DNA of 64,000 nucleotides from Romanomermis culicivorax (GCA_963922205.1 CAWUHX010000300.1:343024-407023), one strand, 5' to 3'. Counted from the first letter of the stretch, positions 35,011 to 48,090 are shown. Notes: generated by a model not told the origin, from the letters alone. A program made the numbers and translations.

Positions 35011-38000
35011 CTAGGGACACAACAAGTAGAGTAACCTAAAAACACCCGTTCCCCAGCCGAACATAGATGTAAAAAGTCGAGCAGAAAAATCCCTCGCTGG
35101 ATTATTCGCTCCACCACAATTCGATTCGAAAGTGGTTCCCAATGCCATGACCAAGAATCCGATCAACAAAGGCATCGTCCCTTTCGGCACTTCCATGTTG
35201 GATTTATCGATAAGGGCCATGACGGCCAAGACCAAGATGCTCGTTGCAAATACCTTTTGAAAGAAAAAAAAAATTTCCAAAGGCTCGTAGTTACCGTAAA
35301 CGGAGGTCACGTGAGATTATGGAACTATGTGACTAGAAAGTTCAGGAACGAAAAGAAGCCGACTTCATGTGGAAACGCAACTACCCACGTGTTTCTGAAG
35401 ATTCTGAAAATCAGAGATACAAAATTGTACTCTAAGGCAAGAACCACAAAAAACAGATAGAAGATGCAAAAACTCGGATGATTAAAAAATTACACCAATA
35501 TGACTGGACTTCTTACAATCATAGGTGGCGCGATAGCGTCAACCTACTTGGCCCCCAAATTTCATGTCCCCCCTCCACCCTAGAGCCAAAACGGTAAGAG
35601 CTAGAACGTTCGGGTTTTTTTTATAATTTCGGTTACAAGGGCAAGCTATGGGGCGCCTTCTGTCATTTCGCCTCTATCTGCAAGTGGTGCTCGGTGGGGC
35701 CCCAAAAACATGCAAAAAACGCAATTTTTAAGGGCTCCCAGTCCCACCATGCCCCACAATGGATGTGCCATATCCAATCTCCATACTTCGGCCTAAGCAT
35801 CTTGAACGAGGGTGCAATCTCAAATGCGATTTTTCATTTTTTCAAAATATGGCCTCAATTCAACTATAGTCCATAGCATACATGCACGTGGGGGGAGGGG
35901 TTTGGGGGGGGGGGTATTGACCCCCAGCGGATTTTTATTGACCCCCAGCAGATTCTTGCTGACCCCCAGCAGATTTGACTTTCCCAGCAATGTTTGAGAA
36001 GATGACAAAGGAAAATGAGCAAGGGAGAAGAGAAAGTCGTCAAAAAAATGGAATGATGCTGTAGTTTAACAATTTTTCTAAACAAATCATACTTGATTTC
36101 AAAAAAGTAACATGAAAACTTTAAAAAGTGTTGTCTGAGCAAATAATTTCACATATCTGGCTAATATAGGTTGAATAATATGCTGCTTGGACGTTAGAAG
36201 ACTTTCTGAGATCTTTCTTTTCGTTATCAAAAACGAAAAAAAATTTGTATTCCACCCCCTGTCCTGGCTGACCCCCAGCAGAATTTCTATGCTGTGCATG
36301 TATGGTCCATAGTCCCGGAAAACGCCAAATTCCCCAATTTTGTTATATACTTACGGCTTCAAGAAAATAATTTTTTGCAGCATAATGTTTATTGGGGTTT
36401 TCGATCTGTAAAGGAGGTTTTCGATCTGTAAAGGTTATTGAGGTTTTCGATCTGTAAAGGTTTTCGACAAATGGAAATTCGATGGACATGGTCACTTTAC
36501 ACGAAAAGTCATCCCGGGTGTAAACAAGCGTATTTCCATGATTTTCTTGTGGAGGGGATTTTCGACCACGGGGAATTCAGTGAATGCGATCACTTCACAC
36601 AAAAAATTATCCCGGGTGTAGACAAGCGTATTTTTGTGATTTTTGGTGGAAGGGGTTTTCGACTGCGGAAAATTCAATGGATACGTCATTTTGCACAAAA
36701 AGCTATCTGGAGTGTAAACAAACATATTTTTGTGATTTTTTTGGAGGGGGTTTTCGACTGCGGGGAATTCAATGGATGTGTCACAAAAAAATAATCTCGG
36801 ATTCAACCAAGCCTATTTTCGTGATTTTTTTGTGGAAGGGGTTGTGGACGATGGGGAATTTAATGAATGTGATCACTTTACGCAAAAAATTATCCCGGGT
36901 GTACATTTTTCTTCCGAAGGAGTTTTCGATCACGGGGAATTTAATGATTGTGACCACTTTATACACAAAATCATATTGAGAGTAAACAAATGTATTTCTG
37001 CGATTTTTGAGGGAAGATGTTTCTGACCATGGGGAATTCAATGGACGCAGTCAGTTCACAGGAAAAATGGTCATTTGTATAAACAAAGGTATTTCTGCGA
37101 TTTTTGGGTTGAGGGATTCTAGACCATGAGGAGTTCAATAGATATGGTCACCTTTCAGTCTGTTTACAACGTTTTTTAAGTACTATGCGGTTTACACATC
37201 ATTTAATTTGACCAAAAGCAAGATTGTTTTTTATTGTTTTTCTGACGTGAAGATGACCAAATTTAAACCTCAATATGCTTCTATGAAGGTTTTTGTGCAT
37301 GGTTGAGACCCACTAAAAAGAGGTGAACTAGTTTATTAGGAAATGCCCCGATGGGGCAGAAAAAAGAAGAATATACTTGCTTCGATAGTTGCTATGCTAG
37401 AAAAAGAAGTGGACTAGAATTTTGAGGAATTGGGTCAAAGTTGGAAAAAATTCACTTCCTTCATATTGGATTTTCATTCTTTCTCAAAAAAATTTTCCAT
37501 GCCTGTGAAAAAGTATATTCTGCAGCTGAGTGTATCAACAAACTTTCCAACCAAACATGTGCATCTCTGAAATTTTGAGGAGGGTACAGAGGTGGACCTT
37601 GGTTTTTTGGCGTTTTTTGAGACAAAAAAATTCAAAAAGGTTAACCAAAAAATTTTTGCATAACATTTTCTAGTATCAAAACCCTTGTAGAGGTATGTAC
37701 CCCCATGTCCTCTCGCACATGTTTGCTTCCAACTGTGTTAAACATTTTTACTAAATTTGCTGTGTCAACATCAACTGTGGGAAAGTGGCTCGTAAAATCC
37801 CACTCAGATTTTTTAGAAAAAAAGCTACAGCACTAAGTCTTCTAAGAACTAAATCGATTGTGGAAGATACATTTCATTCACTCATTTTATATAACATATC
37901 GTATAGAATTCACTCCGTAAGTTCTACTGATTACAAACTATAAACAAATATATTCTATTCTATTTAACTATTCAACAAAATAGCATCATTCACAGTCTTT

Positions 38001-40112
38001 GGATTTAAACTAAAATTGCAGAAAGAGCGCTTTTTGCGGGATCGCAGACGGGAAGCAATTTCACTCATCCCTGTCGCTTCCGTCCTGCTTTCAAAAAAGT
38101 CGTACCGTTGCCATGGGAGTGTCAGTGGTGTCGGGGAGAACCGGGTACAGGATTTGGCTCACACCCCAACTATAGACACGACAGAATCAGGAGCACTTTT
38201 GTATGCCTTACCCTCCCATTTGCAGATTGGTGCACAATGACTGTAACCAAGGCCCAGTTGCACTAAAGGGGTCTGAGCTCGAGCTCAAGGTAATCACGAA
38301 CAAAAAAGCGAATCGGTTTGATCTCAAGTTTGGTATAATTTGAATGTCATCAAGATTATAAGTTCAATGTCGAGATTATTACCAGCTCGAGCTGTCGGGT
38401 TGCAAACATTTTCGCATAATTTTCTTATCTCTAAAGCAAATAAATATAAAAATTTCTGCGATTCTCAAACTCGAACTTAAACCTCAGTATTAGTTAATCC
38501 TGGAGTGAGTGTTGTTTGTGCATTGGAAGAGAATAATTTGGACATTGCGATTAGCTCATACTCAGGATCATCAATTTAATCCCAACGTTGAGATTATCCT
38601 CATGTTGGATTAGTGCAACCAACCTCATGTTGGGTTAGTGCAACCAGCCTCAGGTTTCTTTATAGTTCTGAAAATGACTATAATATGCCTGCCTCACTAT
38701 TTTTCAGCTAGTATGAGAGGCAGCAGTTTTGAATTGGTCGGGAGTTAGGATGCTATTGGTTTACCATTTCTTTATATTTGAAATCATGTGCATATAATTT
38801 TCATGTAGAAAAATTTTACTGTAGTTGATGCCAGGGAAAGGACAAAGTGCTCGATGCTGCAGAATATACTTTTTCACAGACATGGAAAATTTTTTTGAGA
38901 AAGAATGAAAATCCAATATAAAGAAAGTGGATTTTTTCCGACTTTAACCCAAGTTCTCAAAAATCTAGTCTACTTCTTTTTCTAGCATAGCAACTATCGA
39001 AGCAAGTATATTCTTTTTTCTGCCCCATCGGGGAATTTTATAATAAACTAGTCTAATATCAATAATTTTCCGTACTTGGTCCACAAAGCATTGCCACGTT
39101 TTGACATCGTCACTTTTGGGGTACGTCGCCCAAATTGCGGCCGTAGGTGCAGTGGCGTTCAATGTGTAAGGACCTTGCCTAATTCCTTTGTCAAAAGCAT
39201 CAAGTTGGCCTTAATTTGACAGAATTGACTAAAAATCAGAATAATGGAAGGAAATTACGGAACTGGTACGTTTTTATAGTCAAGGTTTAGACGAAAATGG
39301 ATACGATTCTTCGTAATAGCGCTTCACACTTCGAGAGTGAGTGACCTGCCAAGCATTTCATTGACGATTGTCGACCTTTTATTTTACAAGTTTCTCCAGA
39401 AAAGTTCTTTAGTCTATTTATATACTCAGTTTTTGAATCTGGCTGATAAATATCTTCTTACAATAATAAACTATAAAAATCGCCCATGAACCCAAAAACG
39501 CCCCGACATATTGTCCGGCCATGTAGGCGGGCACATGAAGCCACTTGATCCGCCCCAGAACCGCAAAACAAAACGTTATCGCCGGGTTAATATGTCCGCC
39601 TGGAAAATAATATCTGTGAAATTTAGATTTCGGTGCATTCTCCGTATACCAGATACGCCACCACAAACGCAAAAGGCGATAGCAATACCACAACCCCAAC
39701 CAAGATTCATCGCCACTACATTAAACCGTATATTTGAATAGTTCAGGACGGCTTGGGCGACGCAGCCGACACCGAAGACCTGAAGTGAAGATAATGAAAA
39801 ATGCGTAGAATTAGAAATAAACAAAACAGAACCAAAAATAAAAACCGGGCAGAAAATTGAAGGAAAAGAACAAAGCAAAACTAAACAAAATAAAAGAAAG
39901 AGCAGAAAAGATATCAAAAATGATCGAAAAAATGATGTATGGAACAGATGAGAATGAGTTATCACTCGGAAACTCACCACTAGTAAAAATGTTCCTAGCA
40001 TTTCGGACATGAAGAATCTCATATGATCATTTTTGAACCTCAATTTTTCCTTGATCGCACTTCGCCAGGTATAAACTATTTCGGGTGTATCCAGCTTCTT
40101 TTGTCGTAGCAT
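35011..40112 (-). CDS. Aquaglyceroporin (MIP family channel), five exons found
   Basis: Membrane channel for water and small solutes such as glycerol. Exons: 40,112-39,978; 39,779-39,650; 39,599-39,462; 39,209-39,076; 35,253-35,011 (or spliced at 35,037). GT-AG junctions and phases agree. Seen: the first NPA box in [16 protein letters not shown]-like [14 protein letters not shown], the second box in [16 protein letters not shown]; the Asp after NPAR is the usual mark of glycerol-permeable members. The read-through product is about 259 aa and ends RLLYLLCP after GWGTGVF, so transmembrane helix 6 is missing. Either an unseen exon follows a donor at 35,036 (GTTACT) or the channel is truncated. 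The start follows a TTTCATTTAG acceptor-like site, so an upstream exon is possible. Intron 4 (35,254-39,075) is filled with repeats. Confidence 0.85.
35521..37160 (+). mobile_element. Minisatellite-bearing element, copy 1 (aquaporin intron)
   Basis: Begins ATAGGTGGCGCGATAGCGTC, continues with a roughly 240-bp unique segment (35,640-35,880) and ends in a tandem array (36,459-37,150). Copy 2 at 62,000-63,225 has the same parts in reverse order and orientation. No inverted partner of the start was found at the other end, so the class is unknown. Confidence 0.65.
36459..37150. repeat. ~97-bp minisatellite, about seven units
   Basis: Units start TTTTCGAC at 36,461, 36,559, 36,656, 36,751 and so on (spacing 95-98 bp). 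Each has GGGGAATTCAATGGA, a TCACTT...ACAAAAA segment, ATCCCGGGTGTAAACAAGCG and TTTTTGTGATTTTT. ORFs here, with recurring IIPGV and IFVIF, are repeat shadows. Confidence 0.9.
37327..39053. mobile_element. Long-inverted-repeat element in aquaporin intron
   Basis: About 200 bp at 37,327-37,525 (starting ACTAGTTTATTA) reappear inverted at 38,850-39,053. The interior (about 1.3 kb) has a 74-codon unrecognised ORF (38,016-38,240) and a nested GGTTGCACTAA-ended repeat (about 38,254-38,647). The right edge is only 22 bp from the splice donor of aquaporin exon 4. Confidence 0.8.
38254..38647. repeat. GTTGCACTAA-ended repeat
   Basis: AGTTGCACTAAAGG at the left and GGATTAGTGCAACC (twice) at the right form inverted ends around CTCGAGCTC-type and GAGATTAT blocks. 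It is similar to 41,243-42,000. Confidence 0.5.
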
Positions 40113-40226
40113 TGCTAAATGAAAATAAGATAATCAAAAGTAAAATCCCAATATATAAATTGCTCACTCGCGAACAACTTATAATTGTTCGACGAACTTG
40201 ATTTCGAAAATGTGACAATACAGTGT

Positions 40227-41242
40227 TTTTTGCACGGCGCTTGCTATAAATAATTCAAAGAGTTCTAAAAAAGTCTTTGAAGGGCGAAATTTTTTTCACA
40301 TGTTTGGAATGTAAGGACCAAGTCACTAGTGAAATACAAAAAACATGACCCCATAATAGCAATTTTTATTTCAACCCTCAACTTCAATTTACAAATTTAG
40401 GATATCGGACGTGTCTCGGACGCTTCCGGTGTAGGCGGTTATTTTCGTCTGGTAGTGTAGTGATTCTTCAAGACGAGCTAGAAGAATTTTCTGTTAAAAT
40501 CGGATATCAACCGCTCGTTATTTATTCAAATTGTGCATCTCTATTCCGACGGAGTTATGGAAAGTTTGGTCAAGATTTGATTTCCATGTTTTCAATATAT
40601 GCTTTCACTTCATCTGAAGCATGCTCAATTATTTTCAACCGCTTCGCCTTGACAATTAGATGCACTCAGATCCTTTGCACCATTTGCTCACTTGACACGT
40701 CCACAAAAAGAATTTTTGATTCATACGAATAGCTTTTGCTAGCAAATTTTCAGTTTCGTCTGAAACGTAGTTCAACATCAAATATCGACTCAAACCATGT
40801 TTTCTTTGATGAGTTTTCTATTACACCATCAAATTCTATGACGTAGTTAGAAACTGAAATACGAAAAATATCTATTCTATGGATACGAGGACGGTGGTTG
40901 AAAAATTCTATTAGCCGAATCAACACTTCCCTTAAAAATATGGTGACCGAAATGATACAGGTGGCTAAAACGAATGGTGGCTGCCTCGATTTGAGAATAG
41001 TTCTGCGCTGCTCTCTGTGAAGTCTATTGTCTCACGGCACAACAAGACAGGAAATAAGATGTTTAATTTTGATTTATATCTTACTTTTTTATTCGATTTT
41101 AATCATCGAATAAAAAAGTCTTGCTGTTGTTAAGCATAGTAAAAAAGACTATAGTCCATTTTCTCCCAAATAGGCTTCGGGAGTAAAAAAGCTGCTCATG
41201 CAAATAAGAAAGAACCTGCTTACGCGACTGCCTTTTTTCTCA
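40227..41242. other. Unassigned flank upstream of the aquaporin gene
   Basis: Starts with a hAT-like CAGTGTTTTTTGCAC terminus without a recognised partner. The 90-codon ORF at 40,460-40,732 has no recognised family. It may include the aquaporin promoter or a 5' exon. Confidence 0.3.
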
Positions 41243-42000
41243 GATTGCACTAAAGTGGTTAAAGCCCGAGCTCGAGATTATTCAGCAGCTTCACTAACGT
41301 CGAGATCATCCCAAATTCGGGATTATCGCGACTTCGAGATGTTGCGATTTATAACATTTTTCATTTAATCCTGGTCGTGACTTCGGTTTCAGCTACGCAC
41401 AAAAATTAGTTTTCCTATCGAGCAGGTTTAAGTCCGAACTTTTTTCTTTTGTTTTTTACTATCAGTAGTTATAAATGATTTTTTTGCGTTATGGATGGAT
41501 AAATCGACATATTAAACTTGAACGAATTTTTGAGGATAGAACGAATCAGTTGGATTTTAGGAATGATGCCGAAATATAAGATCGTTACTGTTTCTAAACT
41601 TGATTTCAGCGCACAAATGATGAAAGAATCAATAAACGTAACGGAAAAAGAAAGTAAATATTTCAAATTTCTGGCCACATATTTATCACATTTTATTGTG
41701 TCCTGTCCGGCCTTTACCTCTTCATGTAGTACGAGCATGTGTAATCATGTTTTACAATTTTTCCACATTGTTTTCCGAACGAACATCCCTTTTTATTTTT
41801 TCCATATTTTTGTAGTTTTTCTATATTTTTGCAGTTTTTCTAACATATGTTTTACATGACTTACTTTTTCTATCTTCGAATTTTTCTTTATGACGTGTCA
41901 CATTTTATGCGTTTTTATTGTTATGGTCGAGATTATCTCGAGCTCAGGCTTAAACCTCAGGTTCAGCTAATCCCGAGTTTGAACTTTTTAGTGAAACCCA
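41243..42000. repeat. Palindromic element with TCACTAAA / TTTAGTGA ends
   Basis: TTGCACTAAAGTGG with a following CTCGAGATTAT block at the left is answered by GATTATCTCGAG and CTTTTTAGTGAAACCC at the right. Noncoding. A related fragment is near 48,340-48,530. Confidence 0.5.
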
Positions 42001-42920
42001 AAAAGAGAAAATAACCGACGTCGCGCTCAGCTGAACATTTTCAAGCACTTAATAGTGACGTCGGGATGATCCTTAGTTTCAGTTAGAGAAACTGACCAAC
42101 TAAAACTTGAAGAAAGAAAATGTTGGATAAGGAGTCAGCACGGTCATTATCTGCTTACATTTTTTTGGGCTTTTTCCCATTTGGAGGCTACCTCAAAATG
42201 AACAGAGTACAGTTGCACACATACTTTCATCACTTGTTTCATGATGTCTTAAAAATCGACTTTCCATGGTCAAAAATTTATGTTTTCCAATCATGTCGAC
42301 CGTTCTTTCCTGGTATTTTGTGCAGCCATGCAACTTTTACTGAACTTTTGATCATTTTTTGTTAAGGAAATTGTTTCATCAGCCAATCACTTCGGAACTA
42401 CAGTTTTATGATCGTTTTACGATTGGGCTGCGGCCTTCGGCTGGTCATTGCTGTTTTCTTCTCAACTTAAAATGTCTCTTCTTCAGCTGAAAAATTAGGA
42501 CTGATCGTTCTTGAGATCATTCCACTTCGGGATCTGAACATTTTTTGAAAAAATTCAATGAAACATCGGGCGTTTTCTACAATTTTACCACCACGAATTT
42601 TATTGATTTTCCATCAAGTCTAAACTATCGTAAGTGAGTTAAGCCCAAGCCCAAGACACGACTGATATGTACATAAATTTTTTTAAATGTCCTGGTGGTA
42701 AAATTGTAGAAAAAGTCCATAATATCTTTTATTGATATTTCACGAAGAGATCAGAAGATAGCCTTGCGCCATGCTAAAACAGGCACAAAAATTTTCTGCG
42801 CCGTCGTCAGAATTTTTGCACCGCGCAAAAAACATTCATATCAAAGAAGCTGCAAAAAATTGTCTGTTGCAGGATTTCACTCCCACCCTTTTCAATTCCT
42901 GCGAGAGCTGTCCCAGAAAT
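42001..42920. other. Unassigned stretch left of a foldback element
   Basis: Small ORFs at 42,120-42,365 and 42,771-42,959 have no recognised family. I see no RNA gene or clear repeat boundary until 42,921. Confidence 0.3.
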
Positions 42921-44749
42921 GATACAATTTCTAAGAGATTCGACCTTCTGTTCCATTGACCAATGATAGGATGAAAATTAATCATATTGGAAAATAAGAC
43001 ATTTACTCACTGAGTATCGCGACAGCATTCACATAAAAGTCAGAATTTGAATAGCTACAATACCCCAAAATAAGGAATTTTTACATTTTTTGACAGTCGT
43101 CCGTCTTTATACGTATCTCGAAATTTCACAGTCCAGAAAAGACGCGACTCAGCCAAATGTAGCCGAATGTCATTTGGCTACGAACAAATGCAGATGACCA
43201 TGCTCGACATACAAGTATGAATCAGTCCCCTACTTTACACTTTTTAGGCTATTCTAAAGTGTCAAAACAGAAGTCAAAATGAACTGAAAAAATGCTTTGG
43301 GAACTTTTTTGGGCGCCTTCACATATAGGATACCGCAAAATTTTGTTGTTGATTTCTGCAGCCCCTAATGTCTGACATATTCTGTTAAAATTTCGATCAG
43401 ATTTGTGTACCGTTTTGGGAGCTGTAGGTTCTCAAAGTTGATAGAAAAATGCTGATTAATTCCACTGAATATGCCATCAATGAGGTGCAGGAAGAATTGA
43501 AAGCGTTCAGATTAGACGAATGAAAAGAAAAGATGTTAGTCGAATCACTGGTAAAATTTCATCAATCGGTTTAGAATGGTTGTGCAGCAGGGTGTCTCTG
43601 GAGAGACGCAACAAAAATTCCCCTCTCCAGGAATTAATTTGAAAGATATCGAAGCTGCGAGTTCAATTTTAAGAAATAAATGCCGGCTGTCTGGTTCCGG
43701 GCTATGTTATAACCTGTGAGAAAGTGCTCTACAGTTGGAGGCACCCTATTTCGCACAACGTGATGTCAGCCGGAAGAAAATAAACCAAATGATAGTAGAT
43801 TGCAGTGCCTTTCCAATGCACCGAAGGGCATACCGAATATCTCCTTCCGTTTTCAAGTAAATGAATTTCAAATAATCACTCGATTTCTGAAATTTATTGA
43901 AAATTTTTGAATTTTCGATTTTTCATTCGAGGCATTTCGTTCAGCAACCATCAAACACAGATCAACGAAAATTCATCAGGACTCGAATCCACATTTTTTC
44001 TTCTTATGTATTAGGTAAAGAAGCATCCTGTACTCTCAGAACTTAATTGGTTGGGCATTTATCCAGATTCAAAAAATATTCGAATGACAGTTCAGTGTAT
44101 GAAAATCTCTACAGCTGCCAAAATCGTGCGCGTTGATATTATGTTACTTTCACAACTACTGTAGGAATGTATAAACTAAAGAATAAAAAAATAAAATTTC
44201 ACGGCATCATAGGTGAAATCGCTCAGGGGTGCCCCTAGACTTCTTCAAAGTTGTGAAGCTCCCCAAACGGTACAAAAACCTGGAGGAACATTTTCCAATA
44301 CGATAAGATGCATGAGCTATAAAATAAGGAAATAAATTCTGTGGCATCGATGGGAAGGTGCTTGGGAATGCTCATGAACAGAGTTTTGCCAATTTTGACT
44401 TCTGATTTCCGGTACTTAAAATTCTCTTAAAGGGTGTAACACGCAATAATTTACTGTAAATGTTAACCAAACGGTAGCCTGTCCTCTTCTGTATAAAAGG
44501 AATATTCATTTATCGAATAGGATCACTCCAATCCTGGAATATCGCTTGATAGCAAGACCACGGAAACATGCAAAAAAGATTATCAATATTCAAACTTTGG
44601 CATATTACAGCCGTGTGAATTTTCATTTTTAAGCGAAAACAATAATACTATGAAACTCAGCGCACAAAACTGCACAAAGTGTTCCGTTTTGAGATATGAT
44701 TAATTTTCATCTTATTATATGAAAATTCGAACCACTCAGAAAAAGTGTC
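42921..44749. mobile_element. TTAA-type foldback element, copy 1
   Basis: The left end GATACAATTTCTAAGAGATT and the right end, read inward GACACTTTTTCTGAGTGG, are diverged inverted ends of the same family as 55,491-57,643 and 58,383-61,517. Arms pair over several hundred bp (for example ATTAATCATA near 42,980 with TATGATTAAT near 44,697). CTAA follows the right end where TTAA is expected. The interior is colinear with copy 2 and has no intact gene. Confidence 0.7.
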
Positions 44750-44983
44750 CTAAGAATCTAAATAGTAGGTGTTCAGTTTATCGTGTTCAACATCCTTTTC
44801 CAGCTACGCGCATTTAATGGACAGCCTTCAAAAATCTTCGAGATAAGAATCGAATATCACATATCAGGGCGAGCAAAATTCCTGTCCTGATGGCCGAAAT
44901 CACAGGCAGGAAATGAGGTTTCAAGCTTTCAATGGAAGAGCATTATTCAAATGTCTGTTTGGTAGAACGAATAATTGTATCTA

Positions 44984-45228
44984 TAGTCTGTTTTTCTTGA
45001 AATGCTTTCAAATAATGAGAGTGGAAAGCAAGTAGTATTTCAGATTTTTGCGATTTTCTGATAAACAAAATGTCATGTAGGGCTGGAAATTTGTGAGCAT
45101 ACTGACCTAACTTTTAGCGATTTTTCGAGTGAAAAAATTTACATTAAGAACTTTATGTAAACGATTTTGACAACAGTACTGATTTGTATCACTTTTGTAT
45201 CTGGAAGCATTTTATAAAAAACAGACTA
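44984..45228. mobile_element. 245-bp TA-target MITE (TAGTCTG family)
   Basis: Ends TAGTCTGTTTTTCTTGAAA and TTATAAAAAACAGACTA are inverted and flanked by TA on both sides, as for Tc1/mariner-type MITEs. Other copies: 46,377-46,506, 60,311-60,554, 63,540-63,786 and one cut by the window end at 63,869. Confidence 0.8.
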
Positions 45229-45348
45229 TAACTCTTTTGTTAACACCTTATAATTGCGAACATAACTCATTGTCAACTACAGTAATCGTTAAAAAATTTT
45301 CGATCGTCATTCTGAAAAATTAGATTGCTGGAGGAAGAATATGCTTAC

Positions 45349-48090
45349 CTTGTTGTTCATCCAGAATCATGTAGTCGACGACTTTGCACAATCTTTGGTC
45401 GTAGTATACGGTAGTATGCATAATCTATATGTTGAAAGAGTTCGGAGTACTCCGCCAATTTGAGAAAATTAATAACTTCTGTTACGTCAACGACCCACTT
45501 TTATATCCAAAAACGGAATAGAACAATACAACATTCTTTGACATGCCATTTGGCTTTGATCCTGTCGCTGTCATTGTTGTCCGGTCAATTAAAAAAGGAT
45601 TTTTCTCAACGCCTCTCGTTAAATTCTTGTCAGAAATTGTTATGCCTAGACACGAGAGCAGGTTTTTTTAGGTTTTTCACTTTTTTCTTAAAATGAACTA
45701 GAAATCTGGAAAATTTGAAGCTTAGTTTGACTTAAACGGTTGATTGACATTATCAAATCGGTGTCTCACAAAAATTTTTTCCTTTACATTTACACATCAC
45801 TTAAGCAAACTTCGCTATTCGCACTTGCGGAAAACAGTTACGTTAAATGAAGAAGCTTATTACATTGCCAACATGTGGCAGCCATATTGGACAAATTTTT
45901 GATTCCAAGTTCAAAGTGCATCGCGTTTTGGGATGGAGCGCGAGAAATTCGGTTTATCAAGTGTCGGATTTGAGTACAAACCAGAGTTATGCTCTGAAAG
46001 TGAGATTATTTTTATTAATTTTCGTGAATTCGATGGACATGGCACGATTGACATCAGCAACGTGATTTTTGTTACTGTTAAGTTTTTACGTATCGGTTGC
46101 AGGTTATAAGTTTAGTTTAGGCATTGGATGTAAAGTTAATACGTCGGATTAACTTCAAGTATAACATAATCCCTTTTCCTGAACTTCTAGAAAATTTCTA
46201 CATTTGAAATAATCTTCGTGCTATGTTTTCATAATTTATTTGATATACATCCCGCTCGTACTATAAGGAAGAAACATGAATTGTCATCTTTATATTTAGT
46301 TAAGTAAGTAGATTTGTCAGTCCGCTGAAACTTAATCCGGTTCTGATTGGGGGGCAGCAGACAATTTTTAGATTTATAGTCAGTTTTTCTTGAAATGAGG
46401 AATTGAGAAAAAATCTAAGTATCGTTAAAGCTTCGTCTAAACGATATTTCGATAACCGTTAATTTTTTATTTCTAATTTAGAATCATATTCTACAAAAAC
46501 AGGTCATAGTTCTATTATACTTGAAACATTTATATTTTAGCAACGTATTCGATTTTGATTCTTTTTTCGTTAAACAGCTTATAATTCCGATTTTTAGTAT
46601 TACGAGTCCTTTCTGATCATAAACACTTGAAGTTGGATATCAACCGATGGAACTCTTGAGAATTTTTCGAATATTTAGATTTAACAAACTTCCTCCCGGT
46701 TCGACTATCAAAATCAATAACATCCCGCTTCTCGGCGTAAAAACATGAATATTATCTATAGATTGAAACATGCGACGTTCAGTACAAAAAAATCGCCAAC
46801 GATTTGCTATTAGAAATTTGCGTTTTAAGACGTCTGCAAGGAAACGGGCACTTTACTCGATTGATCCACTATGGTACGTACGAAGGTCGCAATTTTTTCG
46901 TCATGCAAATTTTAGGCGCTAATTTGTCGGATGTCAGGCGTTCGTGTCCCGAGCGTAAATTGACTATGAGTACGGCAATGCGACTCGGGTCGCAATGTTT
47001 AGACGCCGTGGAAGCTTTGCACGACGCATCATTTTTGCACAGGTGATTTTTAATGAGTCAAAAAATCTGACTAATGATCATGTCAAACTTGCTCACAATC
47101 GCGAGTTTTCAATTAGTGAGCATTCTCTCTCAGAGAGCAAGAGTTTGACCATGGGAATGCTATTTCCTGATCAAGCTTGCCGGTTTTGTTCGCAAGATTT
47201 CTGCATGTCTTAGATGTCACAGACATGTGAAGAATTATAAACCTTTTTTTAATTATTACGGAAAGCAGATTATTGTGCCTTCGGCGCAAACCATAGTAAG
47301 GCGAAATAACTTATTATATTTGCATAAGTAATTCATTTCTGATTACTACTGAAAGCTCCAATCTTAATCGTTTTAATGGATGATAAAATGCGAATAGACT
47401 TTCTAGCAAGCACATCACATCACATTTCAGTCATGAGTCATCGGCATCAAGTTGTAGTGGTTTATGATCCATTTGGTCACACGTCAGAATTGGTTACTAT
47501 AGATGCAATGGGAATAGCAAGTGTGCTGAAGTGTCGAATGTCTGAAACAAAAAAATGCTCTTAAAAGAACAGTATTCCGTGATGCAATGTCTTGGACATT
47601 GTTTTATTTTCTAAACAAATGAAAGTTTTGGTCAGGTTCTATGCCATATGGAACGACCATTGATGATTATAAAAAAGCTTTCTCGAGTTGAATGAAGACA
47701 GCATGTTTCCGTAACTATTGAAAGCCCTCAAACAAGTGGGTATCCCGAAAAATATGCGATAGAAGTCCCATGGCGATCTAGTTTGACAAACGATAATTTC
47801 CTATACGTGTTTTTCTAGTACTTGAAATCAGATGAAGTTGCCACTGATGATCACAATTATAACTCTCTCACTCACTGTAAATGTGAGCTACATTGAAAAA
47901 TAATTCGTGTAAAATTATTAAGCTTACTTACACGGTCTAATTGCGCTCTGAAATACGTGATTTCTGAATTTCCTCCTGTAGGCTTCAGTCGTATAAATTG
48001 AAGTTTATTTGAATGTTCAAGAAAAAATAATTGATCTTTAGTCCATTCATTTTCAAACGAACCTCGGGATGCAAAAATATTCAAAGAAAT
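45349..48090 (-). CDS. Two candidate exons of an unrecognised antisense gene
   Basis: Exon A 48,090-47,932 (53 codons) lies between a CTACAG acceptor and a strong GTAAGT donor. Exon B 45,424-45,349 (25 codons plus 1 nt) lies between an ATATAG acceptor and a GTAAGC donor. Both are fully open, both junction phases are 0, and together they read smoothly across FRAQLDR-IMHTTVYYDQRL and on to KVVDYMILDEQQ. Exon A contains WTKDQLFFLEHSNKLQF. Kinase exons 1 and 2 of the plus strand would lie in the intron between them. I do not recognise the protein, and neither the upstream nor the downstream exons were found. Confidence 0.5.

Noticed and set aside
36438-37041. Overlapping ORFs with recurring IIPGV and IFVIF motifs on both strands
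   Set aside because: Shadows of the ~97-bp minisatellite; the same pattern appears in several frames and on both strands.
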